64,000 bases of DNA, from assembly GCA_017530105.1 (NCBI GenBank), contig JAFXMW010000080.1:1-64000 (forward strand), in the 5' to 3' direction. Both the position numbers and the translations under genes were made by a program. The notes below the pieces were generated by a model, which made no database searches, was not told the origin of the DNA, and saw only the letters and a program-made list of their open reading frames with translations. Below are positions 43,615 through 52,227 of this stretch, piece after piece. Numbering within the stretch: position 1 is the first letter of the stretch; the number at the start of each line of letters is the position of its first letter. This DNA is from Bacteroidales bacterium. GTDB taxonomy: Bacteria > Bacteroidota > Bacteroidia > Bacteroidales > P3.

Positions 43615-45207
43615 GTGTACAGGTGTTTAATTATATGCAAGTTGAAGAATAGTAGGTCATATTTTGCCGCTAAAATGCTTCTCGCTGTGGCTGCCGCAGT
43701 GTTGCTTTGCGGTTCACCGCGCTCCTGGGCGCAGGGCGATGGGCTATTGCGGTTCACCCGTGCCGTGGTGGTGGAGCACAGCGTCGGCGACCTTTGCTGG
43801 TCGTCGGTGCCCAACGCGGGGAGTTACGAGTTGTACCGTCGATTTCCGGGTCAAGACTCGTTTGTCTTGCTGGCTTCTTTGACCGACACCCATTATGTCG
43901 ACACCCTGCACCGTGTGGTCTGTGCCGATACGGTGAATTATTATGTCCGTGTGGACGATACCGTTCAGTCGTTGCTCTCCGACACCGTCGGTCTGTTCTT
44001 TCAGGACGACATCCCCACGGCTCCTTGCACCCTGCTCCTCTGCTCTGTCGACACCCTCCTCAACCGTGTGCGCCTCAGCTGGAATCCCAGTCCCGACACC
44101 GATGTCATGGGCTACTACATCTGCATGGGCTCGCCTTGCCTTGACTACGACACCGTGTGGGGTCGGCTGAACACCGAATATGTTTGCCGTGAGGATCTCA
44201 CCCTCGACGAGTATGCCCAAACCGAGTTCTCTTTCCGCATTCTGGCCTTCGACAGTTGCTTCCAGGCAAGTCCTCTTACACCATACTACCACAACCCTGT
44301 GCTCAACCTCCATGTCGAACCCTGCACTCGACATGTACACTTTTCTTGGAATCGCTATATCAACATGCCCGACAGCATCCAGAGTTACCATTTGCATTAC
44401 ACTCTCAACGATGATACCTCGGAACGTTGCTTCTATACTGGTCCCGACGGTCCCTATACATACGACATTGATTTCCCAGACCTTGCCGTGCACCGGCTCC
44501 GCGCCTATCTGGTCGTTTATTCCAACGATGTAATCATTATGGCACTTTCCCGTGTGCATACATTTCAGTTCGCCTCTGTCGACACTGCCGAGTATGTACG
44601 CATCGGCGAAGCGGAGTTTGATAATACAGCGCCAGCCGTGCATTTGACTATGGAGGTGGATCCTGATTTCCAAGGCGCGGACTGCAGGTTGATGCGGGCT
44701 GAGGGCAGGTTGGACGATATGGGCAAGTTGATTTGGAGCCCCTTTGCCACCTTGGCTGTGGTTCCCCGAGAAGTGGATCCCACTCCGCAACAATTTATGG
44801 AATACACCGATCGTGAGATTCGCCGCAGCGTCTCGGCTTATTCCTACCGGCTCGATGTGGGCGATATCTGCGGACAGCTTTATGTGTCGTCCGACACGGT
44901 GGTGGTGCAGTTGCCTGTGGTGGAGGAGGGGAATGCCTGGTTTCCCAATGTCATTAAGGGTGGCGACCCCGATGTGGGACGGTTCTGCCCTGCCGTAGTG
45001 TCGCCGTTGGCGGACAGCTACAGGTTGGAGATTTTTTCTCGCATGGGCGAACGCGTGTTCCTCTCCACTGAGTTGGGCGAGTGTTGGGAGGGCAACGACA
45101 TGATGGGACGCGCTTTGCCACAGGGGGTGTATGTGTATAGACTCCATTGCCATCATGCCGACGGCGCTTATAAAAATTACCAAGGCACGGTGCTGTTGTT
45201 GAGATAA
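43615..45207 (+). CDS. Type IX secretion cargo: fibronectin-like repeats and a type B sorting domain
   Basis: A 530-residue secreted protein if the GTG at 43615 is used. Start is uncertain: GTG 43615 or TTG 43642 supply a basic lead before the hydrophobic stretch, while ATG 43675 would leave a signal with no positive charge. Cleavage is near SWAQ. Repeated fibronectin-type-III-like strands (DLCWSSVPNAGSYELYRRF, RLSWNPSPDTDVMGYYICMG, HFSWNRYINMPDSIQSYHLHY) fill the middle. The final ~85 residues (WFPNVIKGGDPDVGRFCP ... LPQGVYVYRLHC) are a type B sorting domain. It is probably a surface adhesin. nadK follows 40 bases later. Confidence 0.85.
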   Translation: MYRCLIICKLKNSRSYFAAKMLLAVAAAVLLCGSPRSWAQGDGLLRFTRAVVVEHSVGDLCWSSVPNAGSYELYRRFPGQDSFVLLASLTDTHYVDTLHRVVCADTVNYYVRVDDTVQSLLSDTVGLFFQDDIPTAPCTLLLCSVDTLLNRVRLSWNPSPDTDVMGYYICMGSPCLDYDTVWGRLNTEYVCREDLTLDEYAQTEFSFRILAFDSCFQASPLTPYYHNPVLNLHVEPCTRHVHFSWNRYINMPDSIQSYHLHYTLNDDTSERCFYTGPDGPYTYDIDFPDLAVHRLRAYLVVYSNDVIIMALSRVHTFQFASVDTAEYVRIGEAEFDNTAPAVHLTMEVDPDFQGADCRLMRAEGRLDDMGKLIWSPFATLAVVPREVDPTPQQFMEYTDREIRRSVSAYSYRLDVGDICGQLYVSSDTVVVQLPVVEEGNAWFPNVIKGGDPDVGRFCPAVVSPLADSYRLEIFSRMGERVFLSTELGECWEGNDMMGRALPQGVYVYRLHCHHADGAYKNYQGTVLLLR

Positions 45208-45247
45208 GTTTTATGAATTACGAATTAAGTTATTGTTTACAGATATT

Positions 45248-46060
45248 ATGGTCATAGCTTTGTATATCCGGCATATTGAAGAAGAGTTTGTTCCCCAGGT
45301 GCATCGTCTGGTGGAGTTGTTGCACAGCAAAGGCATAGAGACTGAGGAGGTGCAAGACCCGCTGCCGTTGCGTCATTACGATTTCCTCCTCTCCATAGGG
45401 GGCGACGGCACCCTGCTGAGTGCGGTACACTTGATAGGCAATCGCGACATCCCTGTGTTGGGGGTTAATTTCGGACACCTTGGCTTCCTCACTACCGCCG
45501 GACGCGACGATTTGGAGAGTCTGGTCTCCGACCTTCTTGCCGGGCATTATTCCCTTGAACCCCGCACACTGCTGCACGTCGAGGCACGCGACGAGAGTGC
45601 AAGTCTCTCCACCTTTGCCCTCAACGAGGTGAGCCTGCACCGTTTCGACAATGCACCGTTGCTGCGCACTGACCTCTATGTGGGGGATGATTTTGTGGCA
45701 AACTACGCCGGCGACGGTCTGATTGTGGCTACGCCTACGGGTTCCACTGCCTATTCGCTCAGTTGCGGCGGCCCCGTGCTTACGCCCGACAGTGGTTGTT
45801 TCGTCATCACCCCCATCGGGGTGCATAACCTGACGCTGCGCCCCATCATAGTGCCGGACAGTGCTTTGCTGCGGTTGGTAACCTATCCTCATCCGCAATA
45901 TTTCAGCCTTGGAATGGACTCGCGGAGGCAGCGCTTAGCCTATGGTGCGGAGATAAACCTGTCGCGCGAAAGCTTCACCGTGCGCTTGGTGCGCCTGGGC
46001 AACCAAAGCTTTTTCAGTGCCATCCACCAGAAGTTAGGCTGGGGAGGCCCCGGTGCCTGA
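45248..46060 (+). CDS. nadK: NAD kinase
   Basis: A 270-residue enzyme phosphorylating NAD to NADP with ATP or polyphosphate. GGDGTLLSA near residue 51 is the catalytic and nucleotide motif, NFGHLGFL follows, and GDGLIVATPTGSTAYSLSCGGP is the NAD-binding signature. Start ATG 45248 fits the family N terminus (a preceding TTG is less likely). Length is normal. It is downstream of a type IX cargo gene and is the first of the core genes in this half; a terminator-like hairpin overlaps its stop. Confidence 0.95.
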   Translation: MVIALYIRHIEEEFVPQVHRLVELLHSKGIETEEVQDPLPLRHYDFLLSIGGDGTLLSAVHLIGNRDIPVLGVNFGHLGFLTTAGRDDLESLVSDLLAGHYSLEPRTLLHVEARDESASLSTFALNEVSLHRFDNAPLLRTDLYVGDDFVANYAGDGLIVATPTGSTAYSLSCGGPVLTPDSGCFVITPIGVHNLTLRPIIVPDSALLRLVTYPHPQYFSLGMDSRRQRLAYGAEINLSRESFTVRLVRLGNQSFFSAIHQKLGWGGPGA

Positions 46061-46118
46061 CGGCTACGGACAGCACTGACTTTTTGACCGCGGTGGTAGC
46101 GGGTAGTAGCCGTTTTTT
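46060..46118 (+). terminator. Terminator-like hairpin after nadK
   Basis: ACGGCTAC (46060-46067) pairs with GTAGCCGT (46106-46113), and an inner CCGC/GCGG pair shortens the loop. A T run follows at 46113-46118. The long loop makes it atypical. Confidence 0.5.
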
Positions 46119-46151
46119 GTAATGAACTGTCGCCATATTGAAAAAAAGTTG

Positions 46152-46159
46152 TATCTTTG
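46152..46159 (+). promoter_or_regulatory. Promoter -7 box of the lipoprotein leader
   Basis: TATCTTTG, a TAnnTTTG match. The next coding region begins at 46498, giving a leader of about 330 bases, long enough for RNA control. Confidence 0.75.
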
Positions 46160-46380
46160 CATCCGAAATAATAGCACAAACAGAAATATGTAGGAATAGA
46201 AAAATATAGACATAAATAACTGAGCTTGACGCTCTTGTTCTCTTGTGATGAAGTCTGGAAAACTATCTGAACCGAGAATGAGAATGCGATAGGTTCACGC
46301 CAAGGGGCGTGGGTTTTCGTAGTACTTATTTGGTTCAAAGGTTTTTTCCAGACACCTATCACAAAAATAAGCAGTTTAAA
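46160..46380 (+). ncRNA. Candidate structured RNA leader with competing helices
   Basis: Nested helices can form: TTGTGAT (46243-46249) with ATCACAA (46358-46364), GTCTGGAAAA (46253-46262) with TTTTCCAGAC (46344-46353), TGAACC (46268-46273) with GGTTCA (46332-46337), and hairpin CACGCC/GGCGTG (46296-46311). A second GGTTCA at 46292-46297 competes for TGAACC and overlaps the hairpin, so two exclusive folds exist. It may be a cis-regulator of the peptide-lipoprotein genes or a free RNA such as a 6S-like RNA. Confidence 0.5.
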
Positions 46381-46497
46381 CGAAAGAATCACGCCTTTCT
46401 TTATGCCCCTTATTTTAGAGAATATCGGTTTCCAGCTCAGGCAGGGAAGCCGAAAACTGTTTGTATAGAGTAGGCATAAATAAAATGTTACAACATT

Positions 46498-46647
46498 ATG
46501 ACAAAAGAAATGAAACAGGAGTATGAAACTCCGCAGGTAGAAATGATTGATGCCCGTGTAGAGCGCGGCTTTGAAGGCAGCGTCAACTCTGGCAACCCCG
46601 AAGGCCTTGGCGAGGGCGATGAACTCGGCGAAGAAATCTTCAGTTAG
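46498..46647 (+). CDS. 49-residue peptide of the Bacteroidales Y-x-x-P / GF-x-S kind
   Basis: A short gene coding for 49 residues. The N half reads YETPQVEMIDARVERGFEGS, the layout seen in small Bacteroidales peptides placed before surface lipoproteins; the C half is Gly/Glu/Asp-rich (NPEGLGEGDELGEEIFS). No signal peptide. The hydrophilic leader-like first half and small-residue-rich tail recall precursor peptides, but no modifying enzyme is nearby. It lies 41 bases before the lipoprotein gene, likely in one transcript. Function unknown; the family is common and uncharacterised as far as I know. Confidence 0.7.
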   Translation: MTKEMKQEYETPQVEMIDARVERGFEGSVNSGNPEGLGEGDELGEEIFS

Positions 46648-46688
46648 TCCGACACACCGATGTTTAACCTTTAAAAGATTTTTGCCTT

Positions 46689-48194
46689 ATGAAGAAATCT
46701 TTATTGACTTTATTGTCCCTTTCGGCCCTTGTGGCTGTGAGTTTGGTTTCCTGCCAGAAGGAGACCGTAGGCACCACTACCTTCGAGGCCACGATGGAGG
46801 AATGCGAGGACGACGACATCAAGACTACTTTCACCAATGGCACCATGCAGTGGGCGACGGGCGACCAGATAAGGGTGTTCGGAGCGGCTGGCTCGGGTGT
46901 GTATCAGGCCACCGTGCGCAGCACGGGCAAGGCCACATTCCGCAGTGTGGAAGGCGATGCGGGTGAGGCACCCTACCGCGCTGTCTATCCCGCCTCGGCA
47001 GCAAACGACGACGGCACCGTGGAGTTGCCTGTGGTGCAGGTGACGGAGGACGGCTCGCTGACGGGTTTCCCGATGTACGCCCAAGGCAGCAGCACGAACC
47101 TGAACTTCAAAAACCTCTGCGGAGTGCTGCGGATGCGGCTGCAGAAGAGCGGAGTGAGCATCACGGCCATTGAGGTGACAGGTGACATTGAGCTGACAGG
47201 CGATTACAATGTTGTCTACAGCGGTGGAGTCCCCACGTTGGAATACTCCGGTCATGGTACGAAGACCACCATGATGACCTGCAACACTCCCCAGAGCATT
47301 GCCAACCAGAAGGATTTCTACATCTTCCTGCCCGTGCATACCTATAGTGCAGGAATGCGGATAAGGATATACAGCAGCGACGGCGGTGTCTGCACCAAGA
47401 CCGTCAGCGCGGGCAACAGTGTCCGTATCCAGCGTGCTAAGATAACCACTATCACGTTGCGCGACAATAGCCTCACCTTTGCCCCCGATGCAGGAGCACT
47501 GCCCGGCCTCTTCACCATCAACGAGAATGGAGACCAAGTGCGCTTCTCGCAAGGCAACCTGCAATACACTACCCTTGGCACCCACGCTGGAGCATTGGGT
47601 AGCAACATGCCCGGCACTTGGCGCTTCGCCCCAGAGCAGTATGAGTATGTAGGAGAAGGTAATGTCAATATCAGCGACACCTATACCAAGTGGATTGACC
47701 TCTTTGGCTGTGGAACGGGGAGTAATCCCACAAAGCTGCGGTGGGTTTGGGGGGACGACTCTTTTGTTGACTGGGGAACCAACGATATCTGTAATGGTGG
47801 TAATACGGCCGATGTATGGAGAACCTTATCGATAGACGAGTGGCGCTATTTACTATGGTATCGTAATAGTGGTGGTTATGGAGAAAAAATAGTAAATGGG
47901 GTAATTGGTATGATAGTCTTTCCAGATAACTGGGTGCAAACAGCAATGGATACAATCTACAGATATTCGCAATCTCAATGGTCAGTAATGGAGGCACATG
48001 GAGCATTGTTTTTGCCGGCTGCTGGTTGGCGTGAGCATTTTGATTACTATGATAATAATACATGTAACTATTGGAGTTCGTCATGGAATATGTGTATGTA
48101 TTATTTCCCAACCCAATGGGGTTATCAATTAAACATAAGGTCTGCCAATATTCCTTATGGTTATTCTCTGCGTCTTGTTATAGAAAATAATTAA
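46689..48194 (+). CDS. Modular surface lipoprotein with fimbrillin-like N part and C-type-lectin-like C part
   Basis: A 501-residue lipoprotein: MKK, hydrophobic 5-19, lipobox VSC with Cys22. Residues about 30-260 resemble fimbrillin-like anchored modules (FTNGTMQWATGDQIRVFG, YRAVYPASAANDDGTVELP, CGVLRMRLQKSGVSITAIEVTG). From about 280 comes a second module: FTINENGDQVRFSQGNLQY, then YEYVGEGN and an end with LFLPAAGWR, NYWSSSW and YGYSLRLV, as in formylglycine-enzyme/C-type-lectin-like and DUF1566-type domains that bind ligands at the surface. Base composition becomes AT-richer in the last ~420 bases. It follows the peptide gene. Confidence 0.75.
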   Translation: MKKSLLTLLSLSALVAVSLVSCQKETVGTTTFEATMEECEDDDIKTTFTNGTMQWATGDQIRVFGAAGSGVYQATVRSTGKATFRSVEGDAGEAPYRAVYPASAANDDGTVELPVVQVTEDGSLTGFPMYAQGSSTNLNFKNLCGVLRMRLQKSGVSITAIEVTGDIELTGDYNVVYSGGVPTLEYSGHGTKTTMMTCNTPQSIANQKDFYIFLPVHTYSAGMRIRIYSSDGGVCTKTVSAGNSVRIQRAKITTITLRDNSLTFAPDAGALPGLFTINENGDQVRFSQGNLQYTTLGTHAGALGSNMPGTWRFAPEQYEYVGEGNVNISDTYTKWIDLFGCGTGSNPTKLRWVWGDDSFVDWGTNDICNGGNTADVWRTLSIDEWRYLLWYRNSGGYGEKIVNGVIGMIVFPDNWVQTAMDTIYRYSQSQWSVMEAHGALFLPAAGWREHFDYYDNNTCNYWSSSWNMCMYYFPTQWGYQLNIRSANIPYGYSLRLVIENN

Positions 48195-48308
48195 TAAAAC
48201 AGAAGTGGCGGATGTTCCGATTTGGCGGTTGTTTACTATGAAGCTGTTTTGCGACGGTTTTGCAATCCGAAATATCTGATACATAGTGATGTATCACCGC
48301 CATCAGCA

Positions 48309-48340
48309 AAGTCCCTGCCACACGGTAGGGACTTATTGTT
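48309..48340 (+). terminator. Terminator-like hairpin after the lipoprotein gene
   Basis: AAGTCCCTGCC (48309-48319) pairs with GGTAGGGACTT (48324-48334), one G-T pair, loop ACAC; a T-rich tract interrupted by G follows. Confidence 0.55.
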
Positions 48341-48381
48341 TTGGTTTGTAGAAGATATTTTGCTGATTGGAAAATATTTTG

Positions 48382-48389
48382 TATTTTTG
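48382..48389 (+). promoter_or_regulatory. Promoter -7 box for the DUF4160/DUF2442 pair
   Basis: TATTTTTG, a TAnnTTTG match 24 bases before the start at 48413. Confidence 0.7.
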
Positions 48390-48412
48390 CATTTTGAAAA
48401 AAGTAAGATACT

Positions 48413-48667
48413 ATGCCTGAGATTTGTCGTTTCTATGGGATTATCATTAAGATGTTCTTCAAACCGAAAGAACACGAACCGGCACATATCCATGCAATCT
48501 ATGATGAATATGTTGGGGTATTTGACATTCACACGTTTGAGATGACCCTGGGTGATTTGCCTGAGAAAGCGCAGCGTCTTGTTCAGGAGTGGTTGCAGGA
48601 TAATGCAACATCGCTTATTGAGATGTGGAATACTCAGCAAATACATAAATTGCCACCGTTGAAATAA
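48413..48667 (+). CDS. DUF4160 family protein (toxin-antitoxin-like)
   Basis: An 84-residue protein matching DUF4160: PEICRFYGIIIKMFF then EHEPAHIHAIY, with the conserved H-x-H-A pair, and a C-terminal helix ending EMWN. DUF4160 and DUF2442 proteins are repeatedly encoded together in a two-gene arrangement that resembles toxin-antitoxin modules; activity is not established. The stop codon overlaps the start of the DUF2442 gene by one base (TAATG), so translation is coupled. It has its own promoter box at 48382. Confidence 0.9.
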   Translation: MPEICRFYGIIIKMFFKPKEHEPAHIHAIYDEYVGVFDIHTFEMTLGDLPEKAQRLVQEWLQDNATSLIEMWNTQQIHKLPPLK

Positions 48668-48963
48668 TGAACACTCTCCCCCGAATAAAAAGAATCGAGG
48701 CTTTGCCAAACTACCGTCTAAATATTGTGTTTGATGACGGGAGAGAGGTGGTGTATAATGTGAGTGAGGATATTGAGCAAATTGAGGAGTTCCGTATGCT
48801 GAAACAGATACCTCACCTGTGGGAACAGGTTCAGGTGGATTGTAGTCGTACATGTGTCTATTGGAATGACCGTATAGAGTTGCCTTCCGACACGCTGTAT
48901 GAATACGGTGTTGTCCAATATGGTTTGGATGAGGATACCATACCACATGTTGCTGAAGAATAA
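48667..48963 (+). CDS. DUF2442 family protein (toxin-antitoxin-like partner)
   Basis: A 98-residue protein with the DUF2442 layout: PRIKRIEALPNYRLNIVFDDG, strand-turn-strand, then FRMLKQIPHLWEQV and WNDRIELPSDTLYEYG. The family is small, acidic and soluble; DUF2442 partners of DUF4160 have been suggested to act as antidote or regulator, not proven. The gene begins in the stop codon of the DUF4160 gene and ends 7 bases before the deaminase gene. Confidence 0.9.
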   Translation: MNTLPRIKRIEALPNYRLNIVFDDGREVVYNVSEDIEQIEEFRMLKQIPHLWEQVQVDCSRTCVYWNDRIELPSDTLYEYGVVQYGLDEDTIPHVAEE

Positions 48964-48970
48964 GAGTATT

Positions 48971-49474
48971 ATGAAACAAGAAGTCAATAAGTCTGTGAAG
49001 ATAACAGAGGAGGATAAAAGATTTATGCGGGAGGCTATCCGGCTGGCGGATGAGAGCGTCGAGCAGGGTGGCGGTCCTTTCGGGGCTGTTATTGTAAGGG
49101 ATGGGGAGATTGTGGCAGGGTGTTCCAACCGCGTTACCGTGGACAACGACCCCACAGCCCATGCTGAGGTGAACGCCATACGCGAGGCTTGCCGCAAGCT
49201 GGGTACTTTCGACCTGAAGGGTTGCACGATATATGCCTCATGCGAGCCTTGCCCTATGTGCCTTGGGGCAATCTATTGGGCGGGGATTGAGCGCATTTAT
49301 TATGGCAACACGCGAAAGGATGCCGCCGAGGTGGACTTTGCCGACGATTATATCTATGAGGATATGGAACGTCCGATGGAGGAACGCAAACTCCCCATAG
49401 TCCCCCTGCTGCGGGACGAAGCCCTGCACAGTTTCAGGCTTTGGAAAGACAAGACCGACAAGATTACTTATTAA
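48971..49474 (+). CDS. Nucleoside/guanine deaminase of the CDA fold
   Basis: A 167-residue zinc deaminase. The metal site is His64 in HAEVN with catalytic Glu66, plus Cys94 and Cys97 in CEPCPMCLGAIYW. GGGPFGAVIVRDGE near 35-48 and the end YYGNTRKDAAEVDFADDYIYE fit guanine deaminases of the YkfD/GuaD-like kind, which convert guanine to xanthine. Start ATG 48971 gives the usual N terminus; the frame is open upstream inside the DUF2442 gene. The gene is plus strand, convergent with the GH106-like gene 4 bases away. Confidence 0.92.
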   Translation: MKQEVNKSVKITEEDKRFMREAIRLADESVEQGGGPFGAVIVRDGEIVAGCSNRVTVDNDPTAHAEVNAIREACRKLGTFDLKGCTIYASCEPCPMCLGAIYWAGIERIYYGNTRKDAAEVDFADDYIYEDMERPMEERKLPIVPLLRDEALHSFRLWKDKTDKITY

Positions 49475-49478
49475 TGAT

Positions 49479-52223
49479 TTAGAAAAAGGCAATATGTCCC
49501 TCTATGCCCTCAAGTCCGGCAGGGGTGGTGGGGATGTTGCGTTTGAGGACGAAATGTTGGATGACTTTGTCGTCGGTGAGGGTGTGGACGTAGTTGTTGA
49601 GAGTGGTGGTGACGCGGATTTCGATGGTGTTGTCGCCGGGGTGGAAGAGGTTGCTGGTGTTGCAGTAGGTGCGTTCACCGTACCATTTCACACCACAATC
49701 CACCCCATTGACCCACAGCTGGCAGATGTCGTGAACCTCACCGAGGTCGAGGCAGTCGAGGCTTTCGGGGGTGTAGGTAACGCCTTGCAGGGTGTCGTTG
49801 ATGAGGGTGTCGAGGTGGACGTGGGCGGTGTAGGTGATGGTGCCGGAGAAGTCTTTGAATTGTGTTTCGCGGAGGTCGCAAAGTTGCTGCATGACGGTGT
49901 CGCGTGTCCAGCCCTCAACGGCATGGTGCAGTGAGAGATGCCACTGCATGGGGATGGTGAAGTAGTGCTGTCCTTCGTTGTAGGCAGGTGCCCACTTACG
50001 GGCGTTGGCAATTGCTGCCTTGTCGCTTTTCTCAAAAAGGATGAAGAGGCTTTCGGCAGGGGGGAGGTAGAGCCAAGAGTAGCCGTCTTCGAGCTTGAGC
50101 AGTTGCTTCTCGTCGGTGGCGGGATTGTATACCCATGCGGTGCGGCCTTGGTAGATTTCTTTGGAAAATAAAATGTTGGAACTGACAGCCATGCGGAGGG
50201 ATGCATTGACGAAAAGGAAGATGTCGTCGCCACGGTCGTTGCGATAGTGGTTTTGTAACAGGTAGGGGTCAGGCTCCACTATGGTCACGGCACGGGGTAG
50301 GACGTACATCGATTGTGCTGTGTGGTACCATTTGAGGTAGTCGCGGTCAGGATCATAGGCTTTAATAACATGTCCCGAGAGTTGGGAATTGAGGATTGAG
50401 AATGAGGAATCCCATTTGACAGGGGGCGTGATGAGCAGGTTGGAGTATGCCTTTTTGCCAACGATGAGTTTGCCGTCACGGACGGTGGCGGTGTCGAGTT
50501 GGTGTGGGGTTATGAAGTCGCAGTTGCCACCATTCTTGTGCACCGCTTCCCATAGCAGGTAGGGTATGTCGTAAGGGCTGCCCTTGGGATAGTTGGGGAA
50601 GGGCTCAGTCTGCACGCCATATTGCGCCCACAGGCTGTCGACGGGCAGCAGGATAGCGATGTCGGTCTGCATGTCGGCGTTTTGGAGTATATTACTCATG
50701 CGGCTGCGGTACTCGTTGAGGAGGTGGAAGTAGGGCCACCAAGTGTTTTGTTCATTGAGGTAGCTGCCGTATTGCACCCAGCCGGGGAAGCCTGCCTGCG
50801 GAGGTGAGTAGTTGAAGCCGTGCCAGACGGAGTGGGTGATGCCGCTGAAGGCACTCATGTCGCTGCCCAGTTTGAGCAGTTCGAGAGTGGTCTCGAACAG
50901 GCGGTAGGTGTTGGTCATTTCCTCGGCACTCACGAGTCGGTGGCCGTTTTGGTGGGCAGCAGAGGATACCAATTTGTTTATCATGGTGTAGGCGCGGCCG
51001 CGGCGGTAGTCGCTGTCGGGCATCTCCTCGCCGATGCGGTGGCGCAGGTAGTTGGTAGTCCAGCTTTCGCCCTCGGGGATGTCGTAGGCGGTGGAACTTT
51101 GAAGGGGGAAGAATCCCCGACCGTAGGCTTGACCGCGTGACTTTACTCCTTGCCCCTTGCACCAGTCGGCAAAGACCGTGGTGAACCGCTCGTAGAGAAG
51201 CTGGGCTTTGGTACACTCGAAGTGGAGCCGGGCCATTTGAATCTTCCGCTCCATTTCGGGCGACTTGCGCGCACCGTAGTCGTAGCTGGTCACTTCGCCC
51301 AGCCGTCCTGTGGGGAAGAGGACAAACGGCAGCCAAGGCATAATGTCGTAGCCGTTGCGGCGGCGAAACTCCTCGGCAAAGTCGTCGGTCCAGTTGCTTC
51401 CTTCCAGCTCCATGCTGTCGACAAAATAGGCACGCAGCCAGTTCTTCATGGGGCCGAAACGGTGTTCAAGGGTTGAGGACATGTGGTTGAGATAGCTTAG
51501 TACCGCCTCGCGGTTCATGTGGTCGAGAATGGGTCCCGAGGCACCGGGGGCACCGTTGATGACACTGGCAAAGGAGGTGCAGCGTACCAGAGCGTAGAGC
51601 CAGCCTTTGGAAGTGTTGATGTGTTGATACGATGATAAGGTTATCTGTTGTGAGTCATTCGAATTATCAACATGAACGGCGTAGCGTTGTTCGATGTCTT
51701 TCACCGTGTCGGGGACGATGAAGAGGTCTACCAGTTCAAATTGGCGGTCGGCATTGGGTTCGGTCACCTTGGGGTCGACGGCATCGAATATCTGCTGTTT
51801 GGTGATGGTGAATTCCCCTTCCGTCAAGTCTATAGGAGTAGAGTAAACAAGCATCACTTGGGCGCGATGCTCCATGGGCAGTGTCTCGGATCCGAAGGGC
51901 CATCCGGAGCCTACCAGCAGGTCGCATTGCATACCCAGACGTTTGGCTTCGCGGAGGGTGACATCAAGGGCGTCGAGCCATTTATTGCTGAGCCATGTGA
52001 GTGAGGGGATGCCGAGACTGTCGCACCGTTTGGAAGGGAATTCAATGGGGTTGATTTCCACTCCTCCTATGCCTGCATCACGCAAAAGACGCAGTTCGCG
52101 TTTCAGTTCAATGGTGTCCACTTTGTCACCGTTCCACCACCAGCGGACAAAAGGTTTGGTTTGTGCCATAGAAGAAAGGCACATCAGAAGCAGGAAAGGG
52201 AAAAGGAGGCGTTTTGTAGGCAT
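49479..52223 (-). CDS. GH106-like alpha-L-rhamnosidase
   Basis: A 914-residue secreted enzyme. Start 52223 gives signal peptide MPTKRLLFPFLLLMCLSSMAQ-like (cleavage after MAQ). The opening FVRWWWNGDKVDTIELKRELRLLRDAGIGGVEI is the mark of GH106-type proteins, which remove alpha-L-rhamnose from plant or microbial glycans. VGSGWPFGS, a central AEEMTN region and a C-terminal beta-sandwich (TYTAHVHLDTLINDTLQG, CQLWVNGVDCGVKW) follow, the last resembling a GH2-like sugar-binding domain. Acts in the periplasm or at the surface. No SusC/D genes are near. It starts 4 bases after the flippase gene. Confidence 0.85.
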   Translation of the reverse strand: MPTKRLLFPFLLLMCLSSMAQTKPFVRWWWNGDKVDTIELKRELRLLRDAGIGGVEINPIEFPSKRCDSLGIPSLTWLSNKWLDALDVTLREAKRLGMQCDLLVGSGWPFGSETLPMEHRAQVMLVYSTPIDLTEGEFTITKQQIFDAVDPKVTEPNADRQFELVDLFIVPDTVKDIEQRYAVHVDNSNDSQQITLSSYQHINTSKGWLYALVRCTSFASVINGAPGASGPILDHMNREAVLSYLNHMSSTLEHRFGPMKNWLRAYFVDSMELEGSNWTDDFAEEFRRRNGYDIMPWLPFVLFPTGRLGEVTSYDYGARKSPEMERKIQMARLHFECTKAQLLYERFTTVFADWCKGQGVKSRGQAYGRGFFPLQSSTAYDIPEGESWTTNYLRHRIGEEMPDSDYRRGRAYTMINKLVSSAAHQNGHRLVSAEEMTNTYRLFETTLELLKLGSDMSAFSGITHSVWHGFNYSPPQAGFPGWVQYGSYLNEQNTWWPYFHLLNEYRSRMSNILQNADMQTDIAILLPVDSLWAQYGVQTEPFPNYPKGSPYDIPYLLWEAVHKNGGNCDFITPHQLDTATVRDGKLIVGKKAYSNLLITPPVKWDSSFSILNSQLSGHVIKAYDPDRDYLKWYHTAQSMYVLPRAVTIVEPDPYLLQNHYRNDRGDDIFLFVNASLRMAVSSNILFSKEIYQGRTAWVYNPATDEKQLLKLEDGYSWLYLPPAESLFILFEKSDKAAIANARKWAPAYNEGQHYFTIPMQWHLSLHHAVEGWTRDTVMQQLCDLRETQFKDFSGTITYTAHVHLDTLINDTLQGVTYTPESLDCLDLGEVHDICQLWVNGVDCGVKWYGERTYCNTSNLFHPGDNTIEIRVTTTLNNYVHTLTDDKVIQHFVLKRNIPTTPAGLEGIEGHIAFF

Positions 52224-52227
52224 GGGG

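Noticed and set aside
43744..45183. Long open frame antisense to the cargo gene
   Set aside because: It mirrors codon bias of the plus-strand gene, which has a signal peptide and sorting domain; the antisense product resembles nothing.
46689..48194. Diversity-generating retroelement target
   Set aside because: The C end looks lectin-like, but no reverse transcriptase or template repeat is in the window.
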